DNA of 64,000 nucleotides from Myxococcales bacterium 68-20 (GCA_001899635.1 MKVQ01000004.1:376023-440022); one strand, 5' to 3'. Positions 24,795-34,126 are shown, counted from the stretch's first letter. Translations and numbers: made by a program. The notes: generated from the sequence alone by a model not told the origin.

Positions 24795-25629
24795 GAGCCC
24801 AGGACGCGGTGCCTACCGCCTCGTCGCGCTCCTTGACCTTCACCTGGAGCGCGATCTTCCCCGGGGCGACGTTCCATCCCTCGGTGACGAGCGTCTCCCC
24901 CGGCCATACGGGCTTCGAGAACTTCGTCTCGAACGCGGTGAGCTTCGACGGGTCGCCGCCACACGCGCCCTTCGCGGCATGGCGAACCATGTACCCGAAC
25001 GTGCAGAGTCCATGGAGGATCGGCCCCTGCTCGAAGCCGACACGCGCAGCGAACTCGGGATCGGCGTGGAGCGGGTTCCAGTCCCCGGAGAGGCGGTAGA
25101 GCAGCGCCTGCTCGGGCGACGTCTTCTCTTCGATCCGGAAGTCGGGCTCCTGCCCCTTCGGCACCTCGGCGACCTTCGCTTCCTTCGGCGGCAGCTCGCC
25201 TCCGAAGTTGCCGGCGCCGCGGATGATGATCTGCGAGGTGGTGTCGGCGAGGAGCTTCCCCGACGTGTCCTTGATCTCGCAATCGATGACGACGATGGCG
25301 AACTTCCGCATGTCGTAGATGCCGCGAACGCGCGCCACCGTCGAGAGCGTCGCCTCCGGCGGGAGCTCGGCGTGGACGCGAACGCCCTGCTTGCCGTGGA
25401 CGACCATCGAGAGATCGCCGCCGGTCTTCACGACGCAGTCGAGCATCGGCTTGAACATCGGGACGACGGCGAAGCTCGGGAGCACCTTCGGCCCGCGCCC
25501 CTCGTAGAGCCAGTCGAGCTCATCCTTCTTGGCGCCGATGCCGAGCGCATAGAGGACGGTGTCCTTCCACGAGTAGGAGAACGTCTGCGGCTCGAGCGGC
25601 TTGTCGACGATGGAGAGATCGAGGGCCAT
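24781..25629 (-). CDS. MaoC-like enoyl-CoA hydratase 2 family protein
   Basis: Hydrates trans-2-enoyl-CoA to (R)-3-hydroxyacyl-CoA. About 282 residues from the ATG at 25629, arranged as two hot-dog folds like the hydratase part of eukaryotic peroxisomal multifunctional enzyme 2. The hydratase-2 signature is present in the second half: YRLSGDWNPLHADPEFA with catalytic Asp and His, then PILHGLCTFGY. The first half carries the substrate-binding fold without these residues. An upstream ATG adds six residues but is less likely. It could feed fatty-acid degradation or (R)-3-hydroxyacyl supply. It is divergent from the FliR/SctT-like gene with 47 bp between starts. Confidence 0.9.
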   Translation of the reverse strand: MALDLSIVDKPLEPQTFSYSWKDTVLYALGIGAKKDELDWLYEGRGPKVLPSFAVVPMFKPMLDCVVKTGGDLSMVVHGKQGVRVHAELPPEATLSTVARVRGIYDMRKFAIVVIDCEIKDTSGKLLADTTSQIIIRGAGNFGGELPPKEAKVAEVPKGQEPDFRIEEKTSPEQALLYRLSGDWNPLHADPEFAARVGFEQGPILHGLCTFGYMVRHAAKGACGGDPSKLTAFETKFSKPVWPGETLVTEGWNVAPGKIALQVKVKERDEAVGTASWALART

Positions 25630-25676
25630 GGCGAGGTCGATTCCCACGGCCTCCGAGCCGTGTCAATCTAGCGACT

Positions 25677-26381
25677 GTGGGAGGGCCGCTCGAAGATCTG
25701 CAGGGGCTCGGGCTCGCGTGGGCGCGCTTCGCTCCGACGCTCGCCATCGTGCCGGCGTTCGGGCTCAAGGCTCTGCCGACACCGGCGCGCGGAATCCTAG
25801 GCCTCGCCCTCGCAGCCGGTATCTACCCGGCGCTCGCGCCGCTCGCGGTCGATCGCCCGACCACCCCGTGGTTCGTCCTCGCGCTCGAGCAGATCGTCCT
25901 GGGAATGCCGGTCGCACTTGCCGCCGCGATCCCGCTCTGGGCCGCGACGATGGCGGGCGGCCTCGTCGACTCGCTCCGGGGGGCGCAGGACGGCTCCGGG
26001 CTCGCGGTCGTGGAGGGCACGCGGGCAACGCCGCTCGCCATCCTCCTCTCGCTCCTCGCGAGCATCGTGTTCCTGGCGACGGGCGGACCGGCGCGCGTCG
26101 CATCATCGCTCGCAACGACGACGCTGGGCGAGCATCCACTCCTCGCGGCGGCACACGCGCTGGTAGCGGGGATCGGCCTCGCCGTCGCGATCGGCGCGCC
26201 GCTCCTCGCGGCGGCGGTCGTGCTCGAGATCGCCTTCGCGCTGATCGCCCGAGCGGCGTCACCTTCGCAAGTACACGCGCTGCTCGCTCCGATGCGGGCG
26301 CTCGGGCTGCTCGCGATCGTTGCGGTCGTGCTCGAGCGCATGGCGAACGTCCTCGCGCTCGCGGTACACACGGGCTCGTGA
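25677..26381 (+). CDS. FliR/SctT-like export-apparatus membrane protein, orphan
   Basis: About 234 residues with six or so membrane helices and the pattern of the FliR/SctT/EscT family, which forms part of the export gate of flagellar and type III secretion systems. Typical segments are WARFAPTLAIVPAFGLKALP, the ALEQIVLGMPVALAAAIPLW helix, AGGLVDSLRG, and GAPLLAAAVVLEIAFALIAR. The family is normally encoded beside FliP/SctR and FliQ/SctS; none is here. It starts with GTG directly facing the hydratase gene. It may be a remnant of a lost secretion system or part of a dispersed one, as type III genes can be scattered in myxobacteria. The family call is by pattern only. Confidence 0.72.
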   Translation: MGGPLEDLQGLGLAWARFAPTLAIVPAFGLKALPTPARGILGLALAAGIYPALAPLAVDRPTTPWFVLALEQIVLGMPVALAAAIPLWAATMAGGLVDSLRGAQDGSGLAVVEGTRATPLAILLSLLASIVFLATGGPARVASSLATTTLGEHPLLAAAHALVAGIGLAVAIGAPLLAAAVVLEIAFALIARAASPSQVHALLAPMRALGLLAIVAVVLERMANVLALAVHTGS

Positions 26382-26454
26382 CACGAAGATGAGCTAAGAT
26401 TTGCGGGTCTATTTCTTCAGGGCGATCCACTAGGGTATCGGGCGGCGGGGTCAC

Positions 26455-28440
26455 GTGGCGAAGCTCCTTGCGGTACAGACGTGGGGTCTCGATGGTGCAC
26501 CACGCGAGGTGGGCTCGCTCGCCGCCGGTCTCGACGTCGGCCGGCTCTGTCCCGACGTCGCGGCGCACGTGTCGAGCGCGCTCGAGGGTCGAACGTCGAC
26601 CGTGCCCGCCGAGCACGATGGACGGCTCGTAACGTGCACCTTCGTTCCCCTCCGTACGCCGGACGGAGCGGTCTCCGGTGCGCTCTCGACCGTGACGGCC
26701 GTGGACGACGAGCCACCGCGCAAGGAGCTCCAGGAGCGCCTCGCGTTCGAGGAGCTCGTCACCCACCTCTCGACGAAGTTCGTGAGCGTCGGCATCGACA
26801 CCCTCGACGTGAGCCTGAACGACGCCCTCCGCGAGATCGGGGAGTTCGCGCGTGTCGACCGCGCGTACATCTTCCGCTTCAAGCCGAACGGGACCGCGAT
26901 GGTGAACACCCACGAGTGGTGCTCACCGGGGACCGCGCCTCAGATCGACGCGCTCCAGGACCTCTCGTTCGACACGATCCCGTGGTGGTCGCGCCAGCTG
27001 AGGGCGCGACAGATCATCCACGTCCCGGACGTCCAGAAGCTCGGGCCCGAGTCGGCGGCCGAGAAGGCGATCCTCGGCGAGCAGGCGATCCGCTCGGTGC
27101 TCGCCATCCCGATGATCTGCGAGGACAGCGTGGTCGGCTTCGTCGGCTTCGACTCGGTCCGGGAGTCCAAGCGCTGGGCGCAAACCGACATCGCGCTGCT
27201 CCGGATCGCCGGTGAGATCTTCATGAGCTCGCTCGAGCGCGCGCGAGCAGAGCGCGAGCGGCACGAGCTCGAGGCCCAGCTCGTCCAGGCGCGCAGCCTC
27301 GAGAACGTCGCGCGGCTCGCCGGCGGCGTCGCGCACGACTTCAACAACCTCCTCGCCGTCATCCTCAACTACACGACGCTCCTGAAGCGCGAGAGTGTCG
27401 ATCCCGGTCAGCGCGAGAAGCTGGACGAGCTCTTCAAGGCGGCTCGAAGCGCAGCGGATCTCACGCGCCAGCTCCTGCTGGTCGGTCGCCGCGACATCGT
27501 CGAGCCGATGCTGCTCGACCTCGGCGAGGTGATCACGTCACTGAAAGGGCTGGTCAAGCAGACGCTCGGCGACAGCATCGAGCTGGTGCTCGAGCTCGGG
27601 GAGGACCTCGACACCGTCAAGGTCGGCCTGCCGCAGATCGAGCAGGTCATCGTCAACCTCGCGCTCAACGCGCGTGACGCGATGTCTCGTGGCGGCACAC
27701 TGCTCATCCAGACGAGCAACGTCGAGCTCTTGCCAGAGCACGCCGCCCGCTACCTCGACGTCGTGCCCGGACGCTACGTGCATTTGCGGATCCGCGACGA
27801 CGGGATGGGGATGACGCCCGAGACCGAGGCGCGCGCCTTCGAGCCGTTCTTCACGACCAAGGGGCTCGGGGGAACCGGCCTCGGTCTCTCGAGCGTGCAT
27901 GGCATCATCAAGCGCGCCGGAGGGCACGTCGCGCTCTCCACCGAGCGCGGCGTCGGCACCACCGTCGACGTGTTCCTGCCGAGCGTCGCCCACGAGCTGG
28001 AACGGGACGAGTCCACTCCCGCTCCGGTCAGCTCGCCGGGCGGACGCGGTGAGACGGTGCTCGTGGTCGACGACTCGCCGATGCTGCGGAGGATCGTCTG
28101 CGCCCTCCTCGCGGACAACCGCTATCACCCGCTGGAGGCGGGGACAGCGGAGGAGGCGCTGGAGCTGTGCGCAGCGCACGCCGGCGAGATCGACATGCTC
28201 CTCACCGACGTGATCATGCCGCAGATGTCCGGGCGCGCCCTCGCCGATCGCCTTCGCGAAGAGCACGGGATCGTCCGAGTGCTCTACATGACGGGCTACG
28301 ACGACGAGATCATCGGGCACCAAGGCGCGCTCGAGGAAGGAACGTTCGTGCTCCAGAAGCCGTTCCTCGAGGCCGATCTCCTCCGCGCGGTTCGTCGCGT
28401 GCTCGACGACCCGTCCGCCCGCACCGCGATCACGGCCTGA
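26455..28440 (+). CDS. hybrid histidine kinase (GAF-HisKA-HATPase-receiver)
   Basis: About 661 residues, soluble. A short N-terminal PAS-like segment precedes a GAF domain (about 95-265: FARVDRAYIFRF, IRSVLAIPMI, VVGFVGFDSV). A coiled linker leads to the kinase core with VAHDFNNLLAVILN (His294), N-box IVNLALNARDAM, G1 IRDDGMGMTPE and G2 LGGTGLGLSSVHGIIKRAGG. The HDFNN form of the H-box is typical of hybrid kinases of this class. The C-terminal receiver has LVVDDSPMLR and the phospho-acceptor in LLTDVIMPQMSG. GTG start. A hairpin 11 bp after the stop ends the unit. Confidence 0.93.
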   Translation: MAKLLAVQTWGLDGAPREVGSLAAGLDVGRLCPDVAAHVSSALEGRTSTVPAEHDGRLVTCTFVPLRTPDGAVSGALSTVTAVDDEPPRKELQERLAFEELVTHLSTKFVSVGIDTLDVSLNDALREIGEFARVDRAYIFRFKPNGTAMVNTHEWCSPGTAPQIDALQDLSFDTIPWWSRQLRARQIIHVPDVQKLGPESAAEKAILGEQAIRSVLAIPMICEDSVVGFVGFDSVRESKRWAQTDIALLRIAGEIFMSSLERARAERERHELEAQLVQARSLENVARLAGGVAHDFNNLLAVILNYTTLLKRESVDPGQREKLDELFKAARSAADLTRQLLLVGRRDIVEPMLLDLGEVITSLKGLVKQTLGDSIELVLELGEDLDTVKVGLPQIEQVIVNLALNARDAMSRGGTLLIQTSNVELLPEHAARYLDVVPGRYVHLRIRDDGMGMTPETEARAFEPFFTTKGLGGTGLGLSSVHGIIKRAGGHVALSTERGVGTTVDVFLPSVAHELERDESTPAPVSSPGGRGETVLVVDDSPMLRRIVCALLADNRYHPLEAGTAEEALELCAAHAGEIDMLLTDVIMPQMSGRALADRLREEHGIVRVLYMTGYDDEIIGHQGALEEGTFVLQKPFLEADLLRAVRRVLDDPSARTAITA

Positions 28441-28450
28441 GACTCGTGCT

Positions 28451-28466
28451 TCGCCCTTTCGGGCGA
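28451..28466 (+). terminator. hairpin after the GAF hybrid kinase
   Basis: TCGCCC and GGGCGA pair around a TTTC loop, 11 bp after the stop. No T-run follows. A plausible transcript end before the lipoprotein gene at 28604. Confidence 0.5.
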
Positions 28467-28603
28467 GCCACCCGTGACTGCAGACCACAATCGTTCGCAC
28501 TGCGCCGAGCCCAGGACCAAGCGAGCCTCGAGGCCGCAATCCGCGCGATGTGACGAGGTCGCGCGGGTTTGAATCCGCCGCGCGGACGACCGTCCAAGCC
28601 CGC

Positions 28604-30655
28604 ATGCCGATCAGTGGTTTGCTGGGGAACAAATCGCTCCGCATCGCGGCACTCGCAGCGCCTCTCGTCGGGCTGCTCGTCGCCTGCGGCTCATCTTCGA
28701 TGGAAAAAGCCGAGGGGATCCCGACGCCTCCCGATGGCGCGGCACCTCCGGCGTTCTCGCCGGCGCTCTGTCAGGGCGCGCTCTGCTGGCTCGCGCCGCT
28801 TCCGCAGGGGAATTTCCTGAGGGCGGTTGCGACGTCGGAGACCGGCACGAGCTTCGCGGTCGGCGACCATGCTGTCGTCCTCCGCTCGAGCGGCACCGGC
28901 TGGACGGCGCTCGCGCTCCCGCCGCGCGGCCAGGCCCAGCGGAACCTGCGCGCCGTTCACGTGCTCGCGGACGACGACGTCTGGATCGCGGGCGAGCGCG
29001 GCGTCGTCCATCATTTCGATGGCACGAGCTTCACGGAGAACGCGCCGGCCGCGGCCACAGACGACTTCATCTCCGTTTGGGCTGCGTCGTCGAGCGACGT
29101 ATGGGCGGTCGCAGCGCAAGGACGTGTCTGGCGCTACGACGGCGCTGCGTGGAGCGAGAGCCTCTCGGCCAAGATCGGCGGCGTGAGCGCGAGCCTCGTG
29201 GGGATGTGGGCGTCCGCTGCCGACGACGTCTGGGTGCTCGGCGGCACCGAGGAGAAGACGCGTCTCTGGCATTTCGACGGCGCGGCGTGGACGGACGAGT
29301 CGCTCGCTCCGTCGAAGCACGATGAGGTCGCGGTCCCCGGTGCGCCGGTCGCGATCTCCGGCGCGGCGCGCGGAGAGCCGTTCATCGCGTTCGAGCACCG
29401 CGTCGTCGCGCGATCGGCGAACGGGACGTTGCGCGATGTCTATTTCGTCTCGATAAAGGACTGGCAGTCGACCCCTCCGAACACGGCGCTCTTCGTGCGA
29501 GGACCTTCCGACGTGTTGCTCGCGCGCACGGCAGGGAACGTCCAGCACTTCGTCGACACTTCCAAGGCCGTGAGCGTGGGCGACGACTACACGCAGGTCC
29601 CCGGGTTCGCCTTCGGTACGGGGCCGGGCGGACGCCCGTTCGTCCTCCGCGCGGGCGGACGTCTGTCCGATCCGGTGGCGGCCTCCGGCGAGAGCCGGGC
29701 GATCGAGACCGGAGAGCTCACGTGCGCGCCTTCCGGCGAGGGGACCGTGTGCCTCGAGAGGCTTAGCGACGGCGGAGCTCGGCTGATCCACCGGGCGAAG
29801 GACGGCGCCGCGAACGGCGCGAGCGAGCCGATCGCGCTCGCGGCCGGCGAGCCCCCGCAGCTGCGGACGGACGCGAAGGGCTCGGTCGCGCTCTTCACAC
29901 CGGCGAGTCTCGTCGTGCGTGACGCGGGCGGCACGCGCACGATGGTGCTGCCGTCGCCCGGAGATCTCCAGCACGAGCTGCGCGACGTCGCGCTCACCGA
30001 GGATGGACGCATCTACGCGCTCACCGCGCCCTGCGACCTCCACGTGGCGAAGCCCGGCGCGACCACCTTCGCGCGCGTCGACCTGAAGGACGCCGCCCAG
30101 TACGAGGAGCATTGCCATCTCCACCGCCCGTCGCCCTCGACCGTGTTCGTCACGACGCTGCACTACTTGGACGAGGACGTACCCGAGGACCGGGTGATGA
30201 CGCTGCGATCGGCGGACGGCGCACTGGTCAGGCGCGCGACGGTCCCGCGGCTATCGCTGCTCGATCCGATGACCACGGTGACCGCTTCGGGCAAGCTCTT
30301 CATCGCCGGCCAGCGCTACGGGGCGACGGCCGCCGATGCCGACTGGCACGTCTGGCGTCTCGACGGCAAGACATGGACCCCGCTCGACGGGGAATGGGCC
30401 AATGGCTCGCCCATGCTCGCGGCGTACGGCGAAACGCTGGTCGTGCACGTGGCGGGCCCGTTCGAGCGCGAGTCAGGATCGGAACTTCACGTCATCGACG
30501 ACGCGGGGACGCGCCAGATCCGCCTGCCTACCCACGGCTTGAGTACCTTCGCGATGATCGACGACCGGCGCATCCTCGGCACCTGCTCCGTCGCTGAGGC
30601 GATCGCCCCGGCCTTCGCTGTTCCCGTCGCCTCGGTCTTCGTCGCCGATCTCTGA
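28604..30655 (+). CDS. lipoprotein with DVW beta-propeller-like repeats
   Basis: About 683 residues. The ATG at 28604 gives MPISGLLGNKSLRIAALAAP and a lipobox cysteine in GLLVAC near residue 28; a start 54 bp upstream would bury the signal. The mature protein carries repeated blade-like motifs: DDVWIAGERGVVHHFDG, SSDVWAVAAQGRVWRYDG, ADDVWVLGG with LWHFDGAAW. These D-(V)-W-x-x-G and H-(Y/F)-D-G-x-x-W pairs mark a beta-propeller, common in myxobacterial exported proteins. The ligand is unknown. The partial gene at the right edge (62831) has the same motif. It is monocistronic, converging on the HEAT gene. Confidence 0.85.
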   Translation: MPISGLLGNKSLRIAALAAPLVGLLVACGSSSMEKAEGIPTPPDGAAPPAFSPALCQGALCWLAPLPQGNFLRAVATSETGTSFAVGDHAVVLRSSGTGWTALALPPRGQAQRNLRAVHVLADDDVWIAGERGVVHHFDGTSFTENAPAAATDDFISVWAASSSDVWAVAAQGRVWRYDGAAWSESLSAKIGGVSASLVGMWASAADDVWVLGGTEEKTRLWHFDGAAWTDESLAPSKHDEVAVPGAPVAISGAARGEPFIAFEHRVVARSANGTLRDVYFVSIKDWQSTPPNTALFVRGPSDVLLARTAGNVQHFVDTSKAVSVGDDYTQVPGFAFGTGPGGRPFVLRAGGRLSDPVAASGESRAIETGELTCAPSGEGTVCLERLSDGGARLIHRAKDGAANGASEPIALAAGEPPQLRTDAKGSVALFTPASLVVRDAGGTRTMVLPSPGDLQHELRDVALTEDGRIYALTAPCDLHVAKPGATTFARVDLKDAAQYEEHCHLHRPSPSTVFVTTLHYLDEDVPEDRVMTLRSADGALVRRATVPRLSLLDPMTTVTASGKLFIAGQRYGATAADADWHVWRLDGKTWTPLDGEWANGSPMLAAYGETLVVHVAGPFERESGSELHVIDDAGTRQIRLPTHGLSTFAMIDDRRILGTCSVAEAIAPAFAVPVASVFVADL

Positions 30656-30743
30656 CGCTCGGGGGCGGCCACAAGGCTGCACACTACATATCCGTCAGCA
30701 CGCCGCCCCGTCGCAAAGCAGACGGTCGCCATGACACGAGGCA

Positions 30744-31205
30744 CTACACCAACGAGCGCTCGGCCTTCTCTCGTGCCCGACGCGCCTGTGCGCGGACGGT
30801 GCGGTTCGGATCGCGATCGGCGATGCGTGCGAGTCGTTCGTCGGCCTTTGCGCGGTCCCTCTCCTTCGCACCGGGAAGCAGAGCAACGACGGCTCGGATC
30901 GCCCAACGGCGAACACCGGCGTTCTCGTGGGAGAGCGACTTGATGACCGGAGCAAGAACCTCGCGCGCATCCTCGGGGAGCTTCGATAGAGCACGCAGGG
31001 CGGCCGCGACCACGAGCGCGTACGGATGTTCAAGCGACTCGACGACGGCAGCTCGGTGATGGCGCACGCTCGCCGGCGATTGCGCTACGAGCTCCATCGC
31101 CCCAAGAGCGATCTTGCGCGACGACGGTGCGAGGAGCGCGCTCATCACGACGGGAGGGATGTCGGTTCCGACGTCCACCCGAATGCGGCGCAGTGATTGG
31201 AGCAC
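30744..31205 (-). CDS. HEAT-repeat protein
   Basis: About 153 residues if it starts at GTG 31205. It consists of helical pairs of the HEAT type: AAVVESLEHPYALVVAAALR, LSHENAGVRRWAIRAVVALL, RIADRDPNRTVRAQARRARE. HEAT scaffolds bind other proteins; no catalytic site is seen. The open frame continues to 31379, but the part beyond 31286 overlaps the TetR promoter, so the internal start is preferred. The first residues are uncertain. It is divergent from the TetR gene with about 116 bp between starts and could share its operator. Confidence 0.6.
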   Translation of the reverse strand: MLQSLRRIRVDVGTDIPPVVMSALLAPSSRKIALGAMELVAQSPASVRHHRAAVVESLEHPYALVVAAALRALSKLPEDAREVLAPVIKSLSHENAGVRRWAIRAVVALLPGAKERDRAKADERLARIADRDPNRTVRAQARRAREKAERSLV

Positions 31206-31261
31206 GTGGCTGGGCTCACACGGGCCGCGCGCTCGCGTTGTGAGCGAGTCGAGGACCCGGC

Positions 31262-31297
31262 TTGACGGACAGATTATCATGATCATATTACTATCAT
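31262..31297 (+). promoter_or_regulatory. promoter and candidate TetR operator
   Basis: TTGACG (31262-31267) and CATATT (31284-31289) are spaced 16 bp, a sigma70-like promoter before the TetR gene. An AT-rich stretch here is striking against the GC-rich background. It contains the palindrome ATGATCAT and a TATCAT repeat at 31275 and 31292, 17 bp apart. A TetR dimer bound here would block its own promoter. Confidence 0.55.
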
Positions 31298-31321
31298 CAT
31301 ACCTACTGGCGAGGACCGACG

Positions 31322-31954
31322 ATGCGCGCGAAGCCCGAGCAGAAGTCACGTACGCGCGAAGCGATCCTTGCGTCCGCATCGCGGCTGGTGCGCGAGCGGG
31401 GCATCTCGGGCGCGAGGGTCGCCGACGTGATGAAGGGAGCCGGTCTCACGGTGGGCGGCTTCTACGCGCACTTCGCGACGAAGGAGGCCTTGGTCGACGA
31501 CGTGCTTCGACGAACCGCCGAGGAGATGCGGCGTCGCTTGTTCGCGGGACTCGAAGATCGGTCGCCGCTCGAGCGGCTCGAGCGCATCCTGGAGCGATAC
31601 CTCTCGGCGTCCCATCGCGACGAGGTCGCGCAGGGTTGTCCGTTCCCGGCGGTCGTCGGGGAGGTTGCGACCGGGGCCGGCGAGCACCGGGCGACGCTTC
31701 AGGAGGTCGTCGAGCTTCTCGCGAGCGAGCTCGGGGAAAAACTTCCCGACGCATCACCTGCGTCGCGACGAACGAATGCGCTCGCCGTGATCGCGATCAT
31801 GTTCGGCGGCTTGACCTTCGCGAGAGCTCTCCGTGGGACGGCGATCTCGGATGAGATCCTGAGAGCCTGTCGAGCGTTCGCCCGTCGCGGGCTCCGTGAT
31901 GGCGACGTCGTCGAAGACCAAGCGGCGCGCTCGGCCACGCGATTCACGTACTGA
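31322..31954 (+). CDS. TetR-family transcriptional regulator
   Basis: About 210 residues. The N-terminal TetR helix-turn-helix is clear: REAILASASRLVRERGISGA, then VADVMKGAGLTVGGFYAHFA and TKEAL. The C-terminal ligand domain resembles the TetR_C group with CPFPAVVGEVATG. It probably represses itself and one or both neighbours through the AT-rich operator just upstream. The downstream NmrA-like gene starts 162 bp later and is the natural target. The ATG follows a GGCGAGGACCGACG leader with GAGG about 9 bp away. Confidence 0.92.
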   Translation: MRAKPEQKSRTREAILASASRLVRERGISGARVADVMKGAGLTVGGFYAHFATKEALVDDVLRRTAEEMRRRLFAGLEDRSPLERLERILERYLSASHRDEVAQGCPFPAVVGEVATGAGEHRATLQEVVELLASELGEKLPDASPASRRTNALAVIAIMFGGLTFARALRGTAISDEILRACRAFARRGLRDGDVVEDQAARSATRFTY

Positions 31955-32116
31955 ACCGGAACGCTGCCTGAGAGGCTGCACCTCATCCGATTGATTGCTC
32001 GCGTCCGGCGCGCAGCCGCCGAAGGCGACGGCACGGCAATGGCGTCGAGGCCCCGCTTCCCCCGATGCACACAAATCAGTTCGACGGATTCACACCATGA
32101 TCTCAACAGGACAATC

Positions 32117-33151
32117 ATGACTACAAAAATTCTGGTCATTGGCGCCACCGGCGCTCAGGGAATTCCGATCGTCCGCGCGCTGGCCGAGGACGGACGCAAC
32201 GAGGTCTCGATCTTCACGCGGGACGCGTCCTCTGCACGAGCGAAGATGCTGCTCGAGCTCCCCGGAGTGACCGCACTCCAGGGCAACACGATGAATGAGA
32301 AGGACATCTACGATGCCTTCCGTCGAGTAGACGGTGTCTACTGCAACCTCGACGGCTTCGCCATCGGGGAGGTCAACGAGACCTTTTGGGGGATACGACT
32401 TTTCGAGATCGCCAACGAGGCAGGCATCGACCACTACGTTTGGGGAAGCCTCGACTACCTCCAAAAGAAGGGCAACTTCAACAACAAGTACCGCTGCGGA
32501 CACTACGACGCCAAAGGGCGCGTCGCGGAGTTCATTCTCGGCCAGAGGCCGAAGTCGATGACAGTATCGGTCCTGACGTCAGGACCCTATATGGAAATGC
32601 TCTACGACGGGATGTTCGCGCCCCGCACGCTGCCAGATGGAACCCTTCTGTTCGCACACCCGATCGGCGAAGGGAAAGTGCCGATGATCCATCTCGACGA
32701 CATCGGTAAGTACGCTCGTTGGATCTTCGATCATCCCGATCGCTCCAACGGCATGGACCTCGAGATCGCCACCGAGCACGTCGGTTGGCGTTCTCTCGTC
32801 GAAAACGTCCAGAAAGTGACGGGCAAGAAGGCCGTCTTCAAAGATCTCGATCAGGCGGAGTATTTCGCCAATTCCGGAATGAGCGCAACGGCGCCGGCGG
32901 CATGGGCGCAAACGCCGGGCGCGCCGATCTCGGGAGGACAAACCTTCTGGGAGAACTTCTCGGGGTGGTGGTCCGCGTGGCACGACAACCTCGTCACACG
33001 CGACTACGCGTTGCTCGATCGCATCCTGCCGGACCGAGTTCGCACGCTCGAAGAGTGGATGCGCAAGACGAAGTACGACGGAAGCTTCCGGCCCATCCTC
33101 AAAGACCGCGCAGACATGCGCGATGCCCGCCGCTCGGACGGCGGGCCGTAA
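32117..33151 (+). CDS. NmrA-like NAD(P)-binding protein
   Basis: About 344 residues with an atypical SDR fold. GATGAQGIPIVRALAEDG at residues 9-26 is the Rossmann dinucleotide motif; RDASSARAKMLLELPGVTAL and GSLDYLQKKGNFNNKYRCGH follow, the latter holding the Tyr/Lys-type segment typical of NmrA/quinone-reductase relatives. The C-terminal HLDDIGKYARWIFDHP block is also family-like. It may be a quinone or isoflavone-type reductase or a redox sensor. The ATG has AGGA 8 bp upstream (ACAGGACAATC). Start-proximal codon use is less GC-rich than in neighbours, so this TetR/NmrA pair could also have been acquired. A hairpin overlaps its last codons. Confidence 0.85.
   Translation: MTTKILVIGATGAQGIPIVRALAEDGRNEVSIFTRDASSARAKMLLELPGVTALQGNTMNEKDIYDAFRRVDGVYCNLDGFAIGEVNETFWGIRLFEIANEAGIDHYVWGSLDYLQKKGNFNNKYRCGHYDAKGRVAEFILGQRPKSMTVSVLTSGPYMEMLYDGMFAPRTLPDGTLLFAHPIGEGKVPMIHLDDIGKYARWIFDHPDRSNGMDLEIATEHVGWRSLVENVQKVTGKKAVFKDLDQAEYFANSGMSATAPAAWAQTPGAPISGGQTFWENFSGWWSAWHDNLVTRDYALLDRILPDRVRTLEEWMRKTKYDGSFRPILKDRADMRDARRSDGGP
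33125..33146 (+). terminator. hairpin overlapping the NmrA-like stop region
   Basis: GCCCGCCG and CGGCGGGC pair around CTCGGA, ending 3 bp before the stop codon. The stem is fully inside the coding end and likely acts as a transcript end or stabiliser. Confidence 0.5.
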
Positions 33152-33284
33152 TTGGCTCAGGCAGGCCGAGCTACCGAGCCCCGGCTCCGCCCCGGAGGAG
33201 CGCAAGGAGCGACGACAGGAGCTCGAGCGGATGCTCCCCGCGCCGTCCGTCCACGTGAGCCGGCGTGGCTCGTCGCGGCTCCGG

Positions 33285-34112
33285 TCAGAGAGCCAAGCGA
33301 TAGCCGATCGTGAGGCCGAGCTCGAAGACCTGCACCGAGCCGCTGAGCGTCGCGCAGTCTCCGATTGGAGAACACTCCCGGGTATCCGGGAGGATCCAGT
33401 GGTAGCCGCGGAGGTTTGCGCCGGCGAGCCAGTTCTCGCTGAGATAGTAGGTGCCGCCCATCTGCGCGCCGATCGCGAAGCCCTCGGTCCGGATCGTCAC
33501 GTCACGCGTCCCGAGGATCGGCGGGACCTCGGCGCCGGCCTCGGTGGTGAAGCGATCCGCGACGATGACCGCGCCGGAAGAGAGGCCGACCCACGCCTCG
33601 AAGTACTTGTAGTGGAGCGGGATGTAGCGTCCCTCCATCCCGAGGAAGAGGTACGACCGGGAGTGCGAGCGCTTCAGCGCGGTGAGACCTCCGTATTGGT
33701 CATCCGACGTGGGGCTCGGCGCGAAGATCGCCCCCGCACCGATCACGTAGTCGCGGTGCCAGCGATAGAGGACGTGGATCCCGGTCTGGAGCGTGGCGTC
33801 CCCACGACCGATCTTGCCGACGATGGGCGTATCGCCGCCGCGCTGGCCCGGCGAGATGGGCGCGTTCGGGAGCGCGATGATGCCGGCCTCGAGCTCGGCG
33901 ATCGTGTGCGGTCGATCGATGATGCGTGCGAGCGCATCGCGCGCGACGCCCTCGTTGGGAACGGCCGCCGGGTTGGCGGTGACGACGGCTGCGTCGGACG
34001 CCGAGGCCGACGCAGTAGAGCGCGGCGTCGACGTGGCTCCGGTCGAAGCAGGCTCCGCGGCCCAGGCCACGCCGGAGGCTGCGCAATACGACACGACAAC
34101 CGAGAGGCGCAT
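33285..34112 (-). CDS. outer-membrane beta-barrel-like protein
   Basis: About 275 residues. A signal peptide is seen (RLSVVVSYCAASGVAWAAEP, cleavage after AWA), then an Ala/Thr/Ser-rich stretch. From about residue 100 the sequence alternates aromatic-rich amphipathic strands: GIHVLYRWHRDYVIGAGAIF, SYLFLGMEGRYIPLHYKYFE, WVGLSSGAVIVADRF, GTYYLSENWLAGANLRGYHW. It ends in FELGLTIGYRLAL; a terminal hydrophobic/aromatic strand fits outer-membrane insertion. The start is 14 bp after the kinase stop at 34127, so it is the second gene of that operon. A link between kinase signalling and this envelope protein is plausible. Confidence 0.75.
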   Translation of the reverse strand: MRLSVVVSYCAASGVAWAAEPASTGATSTPRSTASASASDAAVVTANPAAVPNEGVARDALARIIDRPHTIAELEAGIIALPNAPISPGQRGGDTPIVGKIGRGDATLQTGIHVLYRWHRDYVIGAGAIFAPSPTSDDQYGGLTALKRSHSRSYLFLGMEGRYIPLHYKYFEAWVGLSSGAVIVADRFTTEAGAEVPPILGTRDVTIRTEGFAIGAQMGGTYYLSENWLAGANLRGYHWILPDTRECSPIGDCATLSGSVQVFELGLTIGYRLAL

Positions 34113-34126
34113 GCAGAACGCACGCG

